The notes beneath the pieces are model-generated. The model had not been told where the DNA came from, searched no databases, and saw nothing but the letters and a program-made list of their open reading frames with translations. DNA of 13,227 nucleotides from an uncultured Anaerolineae bacterium. GTDB lineage: Bacteria > Chloroflexota > Anaerolineae > B4-G1 > DUEL01. Where the stretch lies: assembly GCA_937942115.1 (NCBI GenBank), contig CALDFY010000340.1, positions 1-13,227 of the forward strand. Direction: 5' to 3'. Position numbers and translations under genes: made by a program. Shown in pieces: positions 6,614 to 13,227 of the stretch (position 1 is the stretch's first letter; each line of letters opens with the position of its first letter).

Positions 6614-7654
6614 TCAGGGGATGGGGTGGGGTCCGCTGGATTCCCGCACCATCAGCCGGGGCGGAAGGAGAACCCTTCGCTCCGGCAACGGTTCCCCCCG
6701 CATCAACTTCAGCAACATCTCCACCACCCGCGCGCCCACCTCCGCGACCGGCTGACGGAGGGTGGTCAGGGGCGGGCGGAGGTACTGGGCCATCGGCACG
6801 TCGTCAAACCCCACGACAGAGACGTCCCGGCCGGGCTGAAGGCCCGCCTCGTAGAGGGCGTTTATCGCGCCAATCGCCATCAGGTCGCTCATGGTCACCA
6901 CGGCGGTGGGGCGACGGTCGGGCGGCAGGGCCAGCAGAAGCCCCATCGCCTGGCGCCCGGCGGCTTCGGAGTGCTCCGTCCGAACGACCCAGGCAGGGTC
7001 CACCGGAAGGCCTGCGGCGGCCATTCCCTCCAGGTATCCCTGAAGGCGGTAACTCCCGGTAAGGGAGTCCTCCGGCCATGCGATGACGGCGATCCGCCGG
7101 TGTCCCAGCCCCACCAGATGCTCCACCGCCATCCGGGTCCCCGCCGCGTTGTCCACGTCCACATAGGGGAAGTCCCATTCTTCGTTGGCGCGCCCGAAAG
7201 CGACGAAAGGGAAATCGTGGTCCAGGAGGTAACGGACGCGCGGGTCGTCCCGGTTGGTCTCGGAGAGGATGAAGCCGTCCACCCGCCCGGTCAGCATCAG
7301 TTCCTGATAGGGGCGCCAGGGGTTGCCATCGGCCGGCTGGGCAAAGGTGAGAATGTGGTACCCTTCCGCCTCGGCGGCCTGGGCCATACTGTAGAGGAAG
7401 GGGTCCAGAATGGGGTGCCAGTGGTCGCGGGGGACGTGGTGCCAGGAGTAGCCGATGGTGTGGCTCTGGCGGGCGCGCAGGCTGCGGGCCAGGGCACTGG
7501 GGCGGTAGCCCAGTTCAGCGGCGGCCGCCAGGACCCGGGCGCGGGTCTCCTCCCTGATGGGGGCACTCTCATTGAGCACGTAGGAGACGGTGGCGATGGA
7601 GACCCCGGCGCGGCGGGCGACTTCCCGGATGGTGACGGCGTTTCCTCTGGGCAT
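6614..7654 (-). CDS. LacI-family transcriptional regulator
   Basis: A 346-aa DNA-binding repressor or activator. The helix-turn-helix occupies residues 7-28 (VTIREVARRAGVSIATVSYV). The hinge helix ends at about 62 (LGYRPSALARSLRARQ), and a periplasmic-binding-protein-like effector domain spans about 63-340. Recognition-helix position TVSY has Tyr25 where many family members have Arg. The gene sits directly before the sugar phosphorylase module, so its effector is probably the imported sugar or a sugar phosphate, by context. The ATG at 7654 is the only possible start, because an in-frame TGA lies 12 bases upstream. It has no well-spaced ribosome binding site: the nearest, AGGAA at 7675-7671, is 16 bases away with an operator in between. 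Two matching operators and a strong promoter upstream indicate autoregulation. No copy of the operator was found elsewhere in the window. Confidence 0.95.
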   Translation of the reverse strand: MPRGNAVTIREVARRAGVSIATVSYVLNESAPIREETRARVLAAAAELGYRPSALARSLRARQSHTIGYSWHHVPRDHWHPILDPFLYSMAQAAEAEGYHILTFAQPADGNPWRPYQELMLTGRVDGFILSETNRDDPRVRYLLDHDFPFVAFGRANEEWDFPYVDVDNAAGTRMAVEHLVGLGHRRIAVIAWPEDSLTGSYRLQGYLEGMAAAGLPVDPAWVVRTEHSEAAGRQAMGLLLALPPDRRPTAVVTMSDLMAIGAINALYEAGLQPGRDVSVVGFDDVPMAQYLRPPLTTLRQPVAEVGARVVEMLLKLMRGEPLPERRVLLPPRLMVRESSGPHPIP

Positions 7655-7656
7655 AG

Positions 7657-7670
7657 TTGAAACGTTTCAA
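7657..7670. promoter_or_regulatory. LacI-type operator O1, perfect palindrome
   Basis: TTGAAACGTTTCAA is a perfect 14-bp palindrome with a central CG, the classic half-site arrangement for LacI/CcpA/GalR-type regulators. It ends 2 bases before the ATG of the regulator gene, between the only AGGA-like sequence and the start codon. Binding there would block elongation or initiation. In RNA the same bases could form a 5-bp stem with an ACGT loop. Confidence 0.85.
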
Positions 7671-7700
7671 TTCCTGGGCAAAAGAAAAGGCGGATAGGGT

Positions 7701-7714
7701 TTAAACGTTTCAGC
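7701..7714. promoter_or_regulatory. LacI-type operator O2, imperfect copy
   Basis: The minus strand reads CTGAAACGTTTAAA, 12 of 14 matches to O1 with the central AAACGTTT intact. Its centre is 44 bp from that of O1, about four helical turns, so two bound dimers could lie on the same face. It covers the predicted transcription start of the lacI-type promoter, about 5-7 bases after the -10 box. Confidence 0.75.
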
Positions 7715-7718
7715 CATA

Positions 7719-7746
7719 TTATACACCCATTTGCCCCGTTTGTCAA
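7719..7746 (-). promoter_or_regulatory. Sigma-70-type promoter of the lacI-type gene
   Basis: On the minus strand TTGACA (7746-7741) and TATAAT (7724-7719) are both perfect matches to the housekeeping consensus with a 16-bp spacer. Start of transcription is expected near 7712, inside operator O2. The TGA stop codon of livM (7745-7743) lies within the -35 box. This is the only strong minus-strand promoter I find in the window and may also serve the downstream sugar module by readthrough. Confidence 0.85.
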
Positions 7747-8846
7747 GAGGGTAAGGGAAATTTCCGGCCCTCTTTGATCCGTCTCCACCGCTCCCGCCAG
7801 ACGGCCCGCCACCGCCAGGAGCGGGCCTGAACCGTCCCCACGATGCCGTAGGGCAGGAAGACCACGATCAGGATAAAGGTGACGCCGAAGAGGAGGACCC
7901 AGGTCTGGCCGAAGAGGCGGTTCAGCCAGTAGCCCAGCAGGTGGACGATGGCCGCACCCAGGACCGGCCCGGTCAACGTCCCGGCGCCGCCCACAATGGT
8001 CATCGCCAGGACGTCTATGGTGGTGGCGACGCTGAGCACCGAAGGCGTCACCCCCAGGTTGAAGAACGCGTTGAGGGCGCCCGCCAGCGCCGCCATGACC
8101 CCCGCCGCCACCAGCGCGACCAGTTTGTAGACGAAGGTGTTGTACCCCAGCATCGCCGCCCGCGCCTCGTTCTCCCGAATCGCCACCATCACCCGGCCCG
8201 TGGGCGAGTTCACCAGCCGCCGCGCCGCCAAGTACATCGTCAGGAAGAAAACCAGCGCCAGGAAGTAGAAGCGGGTCCGGTGGTCCGTGGGGCTGAGAAA
8301 CGGCGGCGGGTAGATGCCGTGCAGGCCGTCGTCGGCCCCGGTGTACTGGCGAAAGTCCGTTGCCTCGGCCAGGATGTAGAAGAACTCCGCGAAGGCCAGC
8401 GTCACCATCGCCAGATAGACCCCCTTCACCCGCAGGGAGAGGGCCCCGACCATCAGGCTCTGGAGCAGCGCGACCAGTAAAAGGACTCCCACCGCCGCCC
8501 CCGCAGACCAACCGGCGTGCTTGACCAGCAGGCCGACGACGTACCCCCCGGTCCCGAAAAACATCGCGTGGCCGAAGGAGATGACGCCGGTGTAGCCCAG
8601 GAGCAGGTCGTAACTCATCGCGAAGACGGCCAGGATGAACATCTGGATGACCATGCCCTGCCAGAATTTGGCCCGTCCCGTCTCCGCCAGGGCCAGCACC
8701 CGCCCCACCCCCTGTATCTCCGGCGGTACGGCGGCCGGGTCGCCCATCGCCAGCCCAGCGAGGAAGGGGAACAGGCTCATCAGGGTCAGGATAACCAGGC
8801 CGGGCCAGTGGCGGCGAAGCCAGAGGGGGAATCCGGTCTTCTCCAT
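7743..8846 (-). CDS. livM: Branched-chain amino acid-type ABC transporter permease LivM
   Basis: Membrane subunit of a LivKGFHM-type (HAAT) importer, 367 aa, BPD_transp_2 family. Hydrophobic segments are spread from residue 14 to about 345. The family signature YDLLLGYTGVISFGHAMFFG is near 79-98, the GVYLAMVTLAFAEFFYIL segment near 142-159, and the coupling-loop region VAIRENEARAAMLGYN near 222-237. The conserved GGAGTLTGPVLGA motif is near 288-300. The C-terminal tail is basic (about 340-365) and probably cytoplasmic. The start at 8846 follows AAAGGAG at about 9 bases, and this ribosome binding site overlaps the end of livH. Only 5 bases separate the two genes, so they are translationally linked. 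The substrate is not determined by the sequence. Confidence 0.94.
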   Translation of the reverse strand: MEKTGFPLWLRRHWPGLVILTLMSLFPFLAGLAMGDPAAVPPEIQGVGRVLALAETGRAKFWQGMVIQMFILAVFAMSYDLLLGYTGVISFGHAMFFGTGGYVVGLLVKHAGWSAGAAVGVLLLVALLQSLMVGALSLRVKGVYLAMVTLAFAEFFYILAEATDFRQYTGADDGLHGIYPPPFLSPTDHRTRFYFLALVFFLTMYLAARRLVNSPTGRVMVAIRENEARAAMLGYNTFVYKLVALVAAGVMAALAGALNAFFNLGVTPSVLSVATTIDVLAMTIVGGAGTLTGPVLGAAIVHLLGYWLNRLFGQTWVLLFGVTFILIVVFLPYGIVGTVQARSWRWRAVWRERWRRIKEGRKFPLPS

Positions 8847-8851
8847 CGGGG

Positions 8852-10321
8852 CTACTCCTTTCGGCCGAAGATCCCTGCTGGCCGGACCAGCAGGACAACC
8901 GCCATCATCAGGACGGTGGAGGCCCGGGCGACGGCGGGGGAGGCCCGCAGCGCCTGCGCCATCCCCGGCAGCGCGATCCCTGTGGTGACCAGTGTGTCGC
9001 CCAGCGCGCGGGCCAATCCCAGCACCAGCGCGCCCACCGCCGTCCCGGTGTAACTCCCCATCCCGCCGATGACGACGGCAATGAAGGCCTGCAACTGGAA
9101 GATGCTCCCCATCTCCGGGTAGACACCGACGAAGGGCGCAGCGACGACCCCGCCCAGCGCGGCCAGCGCCGACCCCAGCGCGAAGACCGCCATGAAGACC
9201 CGCCGGACGTTGATCCCCAGCGCCTCCACCATCGCGCTATCCTGGACACCGGCCCGGACAATCATCCCCAGGCGGGAGTACTTCAGGAGCAGCGCCACCC
9301 CCACCAGGATAAGCAGACCGACGGCGATGATGAAAAGCCGGTAGGTGGGAAAGGCCCGTCCCAGGACGTCTATGGACGAGCAGCGCTCCGTCAGCCAGGC
9401 GAGCAGGTTGGGGGAACGGCAACTCTGAGCAAAGAGGGACGGCACGGCCATCGGGGGTCGTCCCTCCTTGCCCCAGATGAACTTGACCAGTTCGGCCCCG
9501 GCGAACATCAGTCCCAGGGTCAGCACAATCTGGGTGATCGGACGTCCGTAGAAGGGACGGATCAGGGTGGTCTCTATCAGCGCGCCCAGCGCGGCGCCCG
9601 TGGCCGCCCCGGCGACCAGCGCCAGGAAGAAGCGGACGTCCACCGAGAGCCCCAACAGGAAGCGCTCCAGGGGGTCCCGACCCAGAAGGAGGAGAACGGC
9701 CAGCAGGGTCAGCCCCACTCCCAGCGCCAGGGAGCGCCAGGGAGCGGCGCGGCGATCCTCCCGCCCCCAGCGGGCAGCGACCGGGCCCAGCAGAAGTCCG
9801 GCCAGGGCCAGTTGGCCCAGGCGGAGCAGCATCCGGGAGAGCGGCTCCTGGGCCAGGGCGGTGGGAATGGCGCCGCCCGCCGTGGTCGGCTCAAAGGCGA
9901 CCAGCGGGCGCAGCGGGAAGCCCCGTATCCCCCAGAGTGTCACCCCAACCCCTGCCAGGGCCAGGAGATACGGGATAAAACGGCGGTTCGGGATGAGCGG
10001 CGCCAGCCGGCTCCCCGCGATGATGCCGACGGCCAGGGCCAGGAAGAGCGGCGCCGTATTCAGGATGAGACGGGGGTTACCGAAGACGGTGTAGCCCACG
10101 TATGCGCCGACCATAAAGAGGACGCCGTGGGCGAAGTTGAGGACGTCCATCAGCCCGAAGATGAGGGAAAGCCCTGCGCCCAGCAGGAAGTAGAGGGAGG
10201 CCAGGGTCAGGCCGGAGAGCAGCGCGGCGGTCGCCTTCTGCGGGCCAAAAAGCCCGTACCCCAGTGCGACCAGCGCGCCGACAATGAGGATGAACGCCGT
10301 AAAGGCCCGATAACGCTTCAT
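8852..10321 (-). CDS. livH: Branched-chain amino acid-type ABC transporter permease LivH, with large insertion
   Basis: Membrane subunit partnering LivM, 489 aa, compared with about 290-310 aa for usual LivH. The N-terminal signature LIFGLMDVLNFAHGVLFMVG (53-72) is intact. The core resumes at ALIETTLIRPFYGRPITQIV (247-266) and continues to the conserved AFIAVVIGGMGSYTGTAVGA (412-431). Between them, about residues 90-226 hold extra sequence with several hydrophobic stretches (near 91-107, 116-131, 165-183, 197-213) separated by basic or acidic loops. A second small insertion (about 290-325) has two cysteines, Cys301 and Cys314. The reading frame is continuous with normal codon use, so this is not a frameshift. 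The ATG at 10321 follows TAGGAG, which overlaps the stop of livF 9 bases upstream. Confidence 0.92.
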   Translation of the reverse strand: MKRYRAFTAFILIVGALVALGYGLFGPQKATAALLSGLTLASLYFLLGAGLSLIFGLMDVLNFAHGVLFMVGAYVGYTVFGNPRLILNTAPLFLALAVGIIAGSRLAPLIPNRRFIPYLLALAGVGVTLWGIRGFPLRPLVAFEPTTAGGAIPTALAQEPLSRMLLRLGQLALAGLLLGPVAARWGREDRRAAPWRSLALGVGLTLLAVLLLLGRDPLERFLLGLSVDVRFFLALVAGAATGAALGALIETTLIRPFYGRPITQIVLTLGLMFAGAELVKFIWGKEGRPPMAVPSLFAQSCRSPNLLAWLTERCSSIDVLGRAFPTYRLFIIAVGLLILVGVALLLKYSRLGMIVRAGVQDSAMVEALGINVRRVFMAVFALGSALAALGGVVAAPFVGVYPEMGSIFQLQAFIAVVIGGMGSYTGTAVGALVLGLARALGDTLVTTGIALPGMAQALRASPAVARASTVLMMAVVLLVRPAGIFGRKE

Positions 10322-10330
10322 TGGCCGCTC

Positions 10331-11038
10331 CTATATGACCGCTCCCAGATAGCGGCGGATGACGTCCGGCTCGTTCAGCAGGTCGGCCATCGCGCCGCTG
10401 CGGACGGTGCGCCCGTCTTCTATCATAAAATACCGGTCGGCCAGACGGCTGGTCATCTGGAAGTTCTGGTCCACCAGGAGGACGGTCACCTCGGCGGAGA
10501 GGCGTCGGATGGCCCCCATCAGTTCCTGAATGAGGATGGGGGCCAGCCCTTCACTGGGTTCGTCAATCAGCAAGAGGCGGTTATCAGGGACCAGCGCGCG
10601 GGCGATGGCCAGCATCTGCTGCTGTCCGCCGGAGAGTTGTCCGCCGGGCAATCGGTAGAGTCGCTTCAGGTCCGGGAAGAGGGTGAAGATGAAATCCGCT
10701 TTCCGTTTGAGGTCTCCTTTTCGGCGCTCGGCGATGCGCAGGTTTTCCTCTACGGTGAGGCCGGTGAAGATAGCGCGGTACTCCGGGACGTATCCGATGC
10801 CCATTGCGGCGATTTCGTAGGCCCGGCGGCCCCCAATCTCCTCCCCGAGGAAGATGACTTTCCCCTCGCGCGGGGGCGTCAGGCCCAGGATGGATTTGAG
10901 GGTGGTCGTCTTCCCGGCACCGTTGCGGCCCAGGAGCGCAGTGATGCTCCCTTCCGGCACCTCCAGAGAGACGCCCTGCAGGATGTGGAACTGGCCGATG
11001 AAGGTGTGGATGTCCTGAACTTCCAGAAGGGCAGCCAT
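10331..11038 (-). CDS. livF: Branched-chain amino acid-type ABC transporter ATP-binding protein LivF
   Basis: Cytoplasmic ATPase of the Liv-type importer, 235 aa, the normal length. Walker A is GRNGAGKT at 37-44, the Q-loop region is near 83-88 (YVPEYR), the ABC signature is LSGGQQQ at 135-141, and Walker B is LLLIDEP at 155-161. The switch position reads LLVDQN (187-192), with Gln in place of the usual His, as is normal for LivF. This separates it from LivG, which has VEHK. The ATG at 11038 has GGAG about 8 bases upstream. It lies 15 bases after the livG stop. Confidence 0.95.
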   Translation of the reverse strand: MAALLEVQDIHTFIGQFHILQGVSLEVPEGSITALLGRNGAGKTTTLKSILGLTPPREGKVIFLGEEIGGRRAYEIAAMGIGYVPEYRAIFTGLTVEENLRIAERRKGDLKRKADFIFTLFPDLKRLYRLPGGQLSGGQQQMLAIARALVPDNRLLLIDEPSEGLAPILIQELMGAIRRLSAEVTVLLVDQNFQMTSRLADRYFMIEDGRTVRSGAMADLLNEPDVIRRYLGAVI

Positions 11039-11053
11039 AGGATTCGCTCCGCT

Positions 11054-11809
11054 TTACAACTCCCCCAGGTAGGCCCGCTGGACCCGTTCATCGGCGGAAA
11101 TCTCGGCGGGCGTTCCCTCGGCCAGGATGCGCCCCTGGTGCATGACCGTAATGCGGTCGGAGAGGTTCATCACCACGTCCATCTTGTGCTCCACCAGCAG
11201 GATGGTGCGGCCCCCCTCCTCCCGCAACCGCCGGATGAGGTCCGTCAGCAGCGGAATTTCTCCGGCGGCCATGCCCGCCGTCGGCTCGTCCAGCAGGAGA
11301 ACGTCCGGCCCCGTGGCCAGCAGGAGCGCAATCTCCAGTTTCCGCTGGTCGCCGTGGGGGAGCGCGCGGGCCGGGATGTGTTCCCGCCCGGCCAAGCCGA
11401 CCTGATGGATAATCGCCAGCGCCCGCTCCTCGTACTCCCGGTACCGTCGGTAGTGGGCCCAGAAGTAGAGGCTCCGGCGACCGCGCGCTTGCGCCGCCAG
11501 CCGGACGCTCTCCAGAACCGTCAGGTTGGGGAAGAGGTTGGTAATCTGGAACGAACGGCCGATCCCCCGGCGGGCAATCTGGTGCGGCGGAAGGCCGGTA
11601 ATGTCCCGGCCCCGCAGGAGGACTTTCCCAGCAGTCGGCGGGAGGACGCCGCTGATGAGGTTGAAGAGGGTCGTCTTCCCAGCGCCGTTGGGGCCGATGA
11701 TGGCGTGCAGTTCTCCCTCCCGTACCTGCAGGGAGACGTCGGCGACGGCGACCAGGCCGTTGAACTCTTTGCGGAGGTTCCGGGTCTCCAGGACGATTCG
11801 GGGCTCCAT
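11054..11809 (-). CDS. livG: Branched-chain amino acid-type ABC transporter ATP-binding protein LivG
   Basis: Second ATPase of the Liv-type importer, 251 aa. Walker A is GPNGAGKT at 39-46, the motif GIGRSFQITNLFPNLTV (82-98) holds the Q-loop, the signature is the variant LPHGDQRKLEI (150-160), Walker B is LLLDEPTAG (171-179), and the switch His208 lies in LLVEHKMDVV. The C-terminal extension ending ERVQRAYLGEL is typical of LivG. The ATG at 11809 follows CGGAGACCCT. The gene is separated from the binding-protein gene by a strong palindrome. LivG and LivF should form the ATPase heterodimer that powers LivH-LivM. Confidence 0.95.
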   Translation of the reverse strand: MEPRIVLETRNLRKEFNGLVAVADVSLQVREGELHAIIGPNGAGKTTLFNLISGVLPPTAGKVLLRGRDITGLPPHQIARRGIGRSFQITNLFPNLTVLESVRLAAQARGRRSLYFWAHYRRYREYEERALAIIHQVGLAGREHIPARALPHGDQRKLEIALLLATGPDVLLLDEPTAGMAAGEIPLLTDLIRRLREEGGRTILLVEHKMDVVMNLSDRITVMHQGRILAEGTPAEISADERVQRAYLGEL

Positions 11810-11823
11810 AGGGTCTCCGTAGA

Positions 11824-11860
11824 TAAGGTGACAGTCACCTTGTGGGTGACTGTCACCTTA
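11824..11860. repeat. REP-like palindrome between binding-protein gene and livG
   Basis: A perfect 16-bp inverted repeat (arms 11824-11839 and 11845-11860, TAAGGTGACAGTCACC) surrounds a 5-nt loop. Each arm contains the near-palindrome GTGACAGTCAC with an unpaired central base. It begins 8 bases after the TAA of the binding-protein gene on the minus strand and ends about 4 bases before the livG ribosome binding site. There is no T-run, so readthrough is expected. Stem length, loop length and position match the palindrome at 1911-1947. Confidence 0.78.
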
Positions 11861-11868
11861 CCGTCAGA

Positions 11869-13209
11869 TTACGGACAGCGGTCCTTGTACTGGTCCGGCA
11901 GCAGGCACGGCGGCGCGGCCTCCTCCGGCGCGAACTCGCGGATCAACTCCACGAATTTGAACTCCGGGTCGGTGACGTTATTCAGGCGGACGTAGTAGAG
12001 GGGGTAGAGGCAGACGTGGTCATAGGGGCGGATGATGTATTTGCCGTTGGGGCCGTCAAAGGAGAAGTTGTCCTCGTAGACCTTGATGAGGGCGTCCGCG
12101 CTGGAGTCGCCGTTGGTCCGCTTCAGCCCCTCTACGACCATTATCGCGGCCGCCATACCGCCGGCGGTGAAGAGGTCGGGCGGGGTGCCGTATTTCTCCT
12201 TATGGCGCTGGACCAGCCAGTCGTTGACCGGATTCTTGGGCAGGGTGTAGTGGTAGACGATGATGCCGGTGGAGCCGATGGCGTCGGCGTACCCGGCGGC
12301 CAGCGTCTGGTTGTCGCCGATGCCGGTGCCGACAATCATCTCGTCAAAGACGCCCAGTTCCTGCATCTGCTTGAAGAGGGGGACGAAGCCCGCGCCGGCC
12401 CAGGTGATGATGAGTACATCTGCGCCGGCGTCCAGGACCTGCTGGAGATACGGGGTGAAGTCGGTGGTATCAAAGGGGATGAAGATGGCCCCGCACCCCT
12501 GCGGCGTGTCGTTGACGGGGAAGGTGCCGCCCCCCGCCTTGACGACCGCATAGAAGCCGCAGGCGGACCCCCAGCCAAAGGCGTAGTCCGGGGCAATCTG
12601 GACGAAGGTCTTGCCCAGGCCCAGCAGTCCCTGGCCCATGACGATGGCGTCCTGGTAGTTGGTGCGGCTGGTGCGGAAGGTGTACGGGTTGAAGTTCTTG
12701 CCGGTGATGTCGGTGGCGGCGGCGGGTTCGGCGATGAGGATGATTTTGTTCTCCATCGCCACCTGCTGGACGGCCATCGTGACGCCGGAACTGGGCGCGC
12801 CGACCAGGAGATGGACGCCCTCGGCCTCAATCAGTTCGCGCGCCAGGTTGACGCCTTTCTCCGGGTCGCTGGCGGTATCCTTGATGATGACCTGGATGGG
12901 GCGTCCGGCGACTTCCATCGTGCCGCCCGTGGCGTACTCCAGGCCCAGTTCAAAGCCACGCTCCAGCATGGGGCCGTAGATGGCCAGGGCGCCGGAGTCG
13001 TCGGTCAGCAGACCGATTTTCAGGGGCTGGCCCGCGAAGGGATACGCCGGGGTCGGCTCCGCCGTCGGGGCGGGGGTGGGAGTGGGCGGCGGCTGCGTCG
13101 GGGGGACGGTGGGCGGCGGCGTGGGCGTCGGGGTCGGCTTGCAGGCCGCCAGCACCAGCGCCAGCCCGATCAGTACACTTAGGGTAGCCCAGAATCTGTG
13201 CTTGTTCAT
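11869..13209 (-). CDS. Liv-type solute-binding lipoprotein (Peripla_BP_6 family)
   Basis: Binding protein of the Liv-type importer, 446 aa, expected to be lipid-anchored outside the membrane. Residues 1-22 form a lipoprotein signal (MNKHR then a hydrophobic run) with lipobox LAAC and Cys23. A low-complexity Thr/Pro linker fills about 24-56. The type I periplasmic-binding fold starts at PLKIGLLTDDSGALAIYGP (62-80) and runs to about 425. Family features include IKDTASDPEKGVNLARELI near 109-127, the LLVGAPSSGVT region near 134-144, and FTAGGMAAAIMVVEGLK further on. Several cysteines in the mature domain, including two in the last 14 residues (PCLLPDQYKDRCP), could form disulfides. The ATG at 13209 has AAGGAGGAG 6 bases upstream. 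Its operon promoter lies outside the window. The ligand may be an amino acid, amide or other small polar compound. The name livK would over-state what is known. Confidence 0.93.
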   Translation of the reverse strand: MNKHRFWATLSVLIGLALVLAACKPTPTPTPPPTVPPTQPPPTPTPAPTAEPTPAYPFAGQPLKIGLLTDDSGALAIYGPMLERGFELGLEYATGGTMEVAGRPIQVIIKDTASDPEKGVNLARELIEAEGVHLLVGAPSSGVTMAVQQVAMENKIILIAEPAAATDITGKNFNPYTFRTSRTNYQDAIVMGQGLLGLGKTFVQIAPDYAFGWGSACGFYAVVKAGGGTFPVNDTPQGCGAIFIPFDTTDFTPYLQQVLDAGADVLIITWAGAGFVPLFKQMQELGVFDEMIVGTGIGDNQTLAAGYADAIGSTGIIVYHYTLPKNPVNDWLVQRHKEKYGTPPDLFTAGGMAAAIMVVEGLKRTNGDSSADALIKVYEDNFSFDGPNGKYIIRPYDHVCLYPLYYVRLNNVTDPEFKFVELIREFAPEEAAPPCLLPDQYKDRCP

Positions 13210-13227
13210 GGCTCTCTCCTCCTTACA

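Noticed and set aside
7297..8898. 533-codon minus-strand frame overlapping livM and the lacI-type gene
   Set aside because: It is out of frame with both well-supported genes and its translation is low-complexity Gly/Pro/Arg.
9812..11995. Long plus-strand open frame (727 codons) opposite livH, livF and livG
   Set aside because: The minus strand encodes three complete proteins with Walker and permease motifs. The antisense frame has no known motif.
7743..13209. Urea (Urt) or amide-specific transporter
   Set aside because: The gene order and families are shared by all Liv-type importers. No urease or amidase genes are in the window, and no substrate-specific motif could be read with confidence.

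Overview
This is a GC-rich bacterial window in which every convincing protein gene lies on the minus strand, so transcription runs from high to low coordinates. The style suggests a member of the Chloroflexota (Anaerolineae-like). The signs are two lipoprotein solute-binding proteins with Pro/Thr-rich or Val/Thr-rich linkers after the lipid-modified cysteine, a beta-phosphoglucomutase/GH65 fusion, a repeat of ACCAATG-type heptamers, and GC-rich intergenic palindromes. This assignment is inferred from style, not from any marker gene.

In transcription order, the right half (13209 down to 7743) is a complete LivKGFHM-type ABC importer. It comprises a lipoprotein binding protein, two ATPases (LivG, LivF), an unusually long permease (LivH, 489 aa) and a second permease (LivM). 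The genes are tightly spaced and most have good Shine-Dalgarno sequences. The substrate is probably an amino acid or a similar small polar molecule, but the sequence does not say which.

Next comes a LacI-family repressor (7654 to 6614). It has a textbook promoter, TTGACA-16 bp-TATAAT, whose -35 box contains the livM stop codon. Two AAACGTTT-centred operators lie between the promoter and the start codon, which suggests autoregulation.

A 366-bp non-coding gap (6248 to 6613) follows. It is packed with hairpins. On the plus strand it also carries an extended -10 promoter at one end and a terminator-like hairpin at the other, so it could encode a small structured RNA. This is the most interesting unexplained part of the window.

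The left part (6247 to 93) is a sugar module. It holds a 967-aa fusion of beta-phosphoglucomutase with a GH65 disaccharide phosphorylase, a family 1 sugar-binding lipoprotein, and two MalF/MalG-type permeases. The likely flow is import of an alpha-glucoside, phosphorolysis to glucose plus beta-glucose 1-phosphate, and isomerisation to glucose 6-phosphate in the same polypeptide. No MalK-type ATPase is present, so a shared ATPase must be encoded elsewhere.

Two perfect 16-bp-stem, 5-nt-loop palindromes of related sequence sit at equivalent places in the two transport operons, directly after each binding-protein gene. They resemble REP elements and may set the ratio of binding protein to membrane components. 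A third perfect 16-bp stem closes the left edge of the window.
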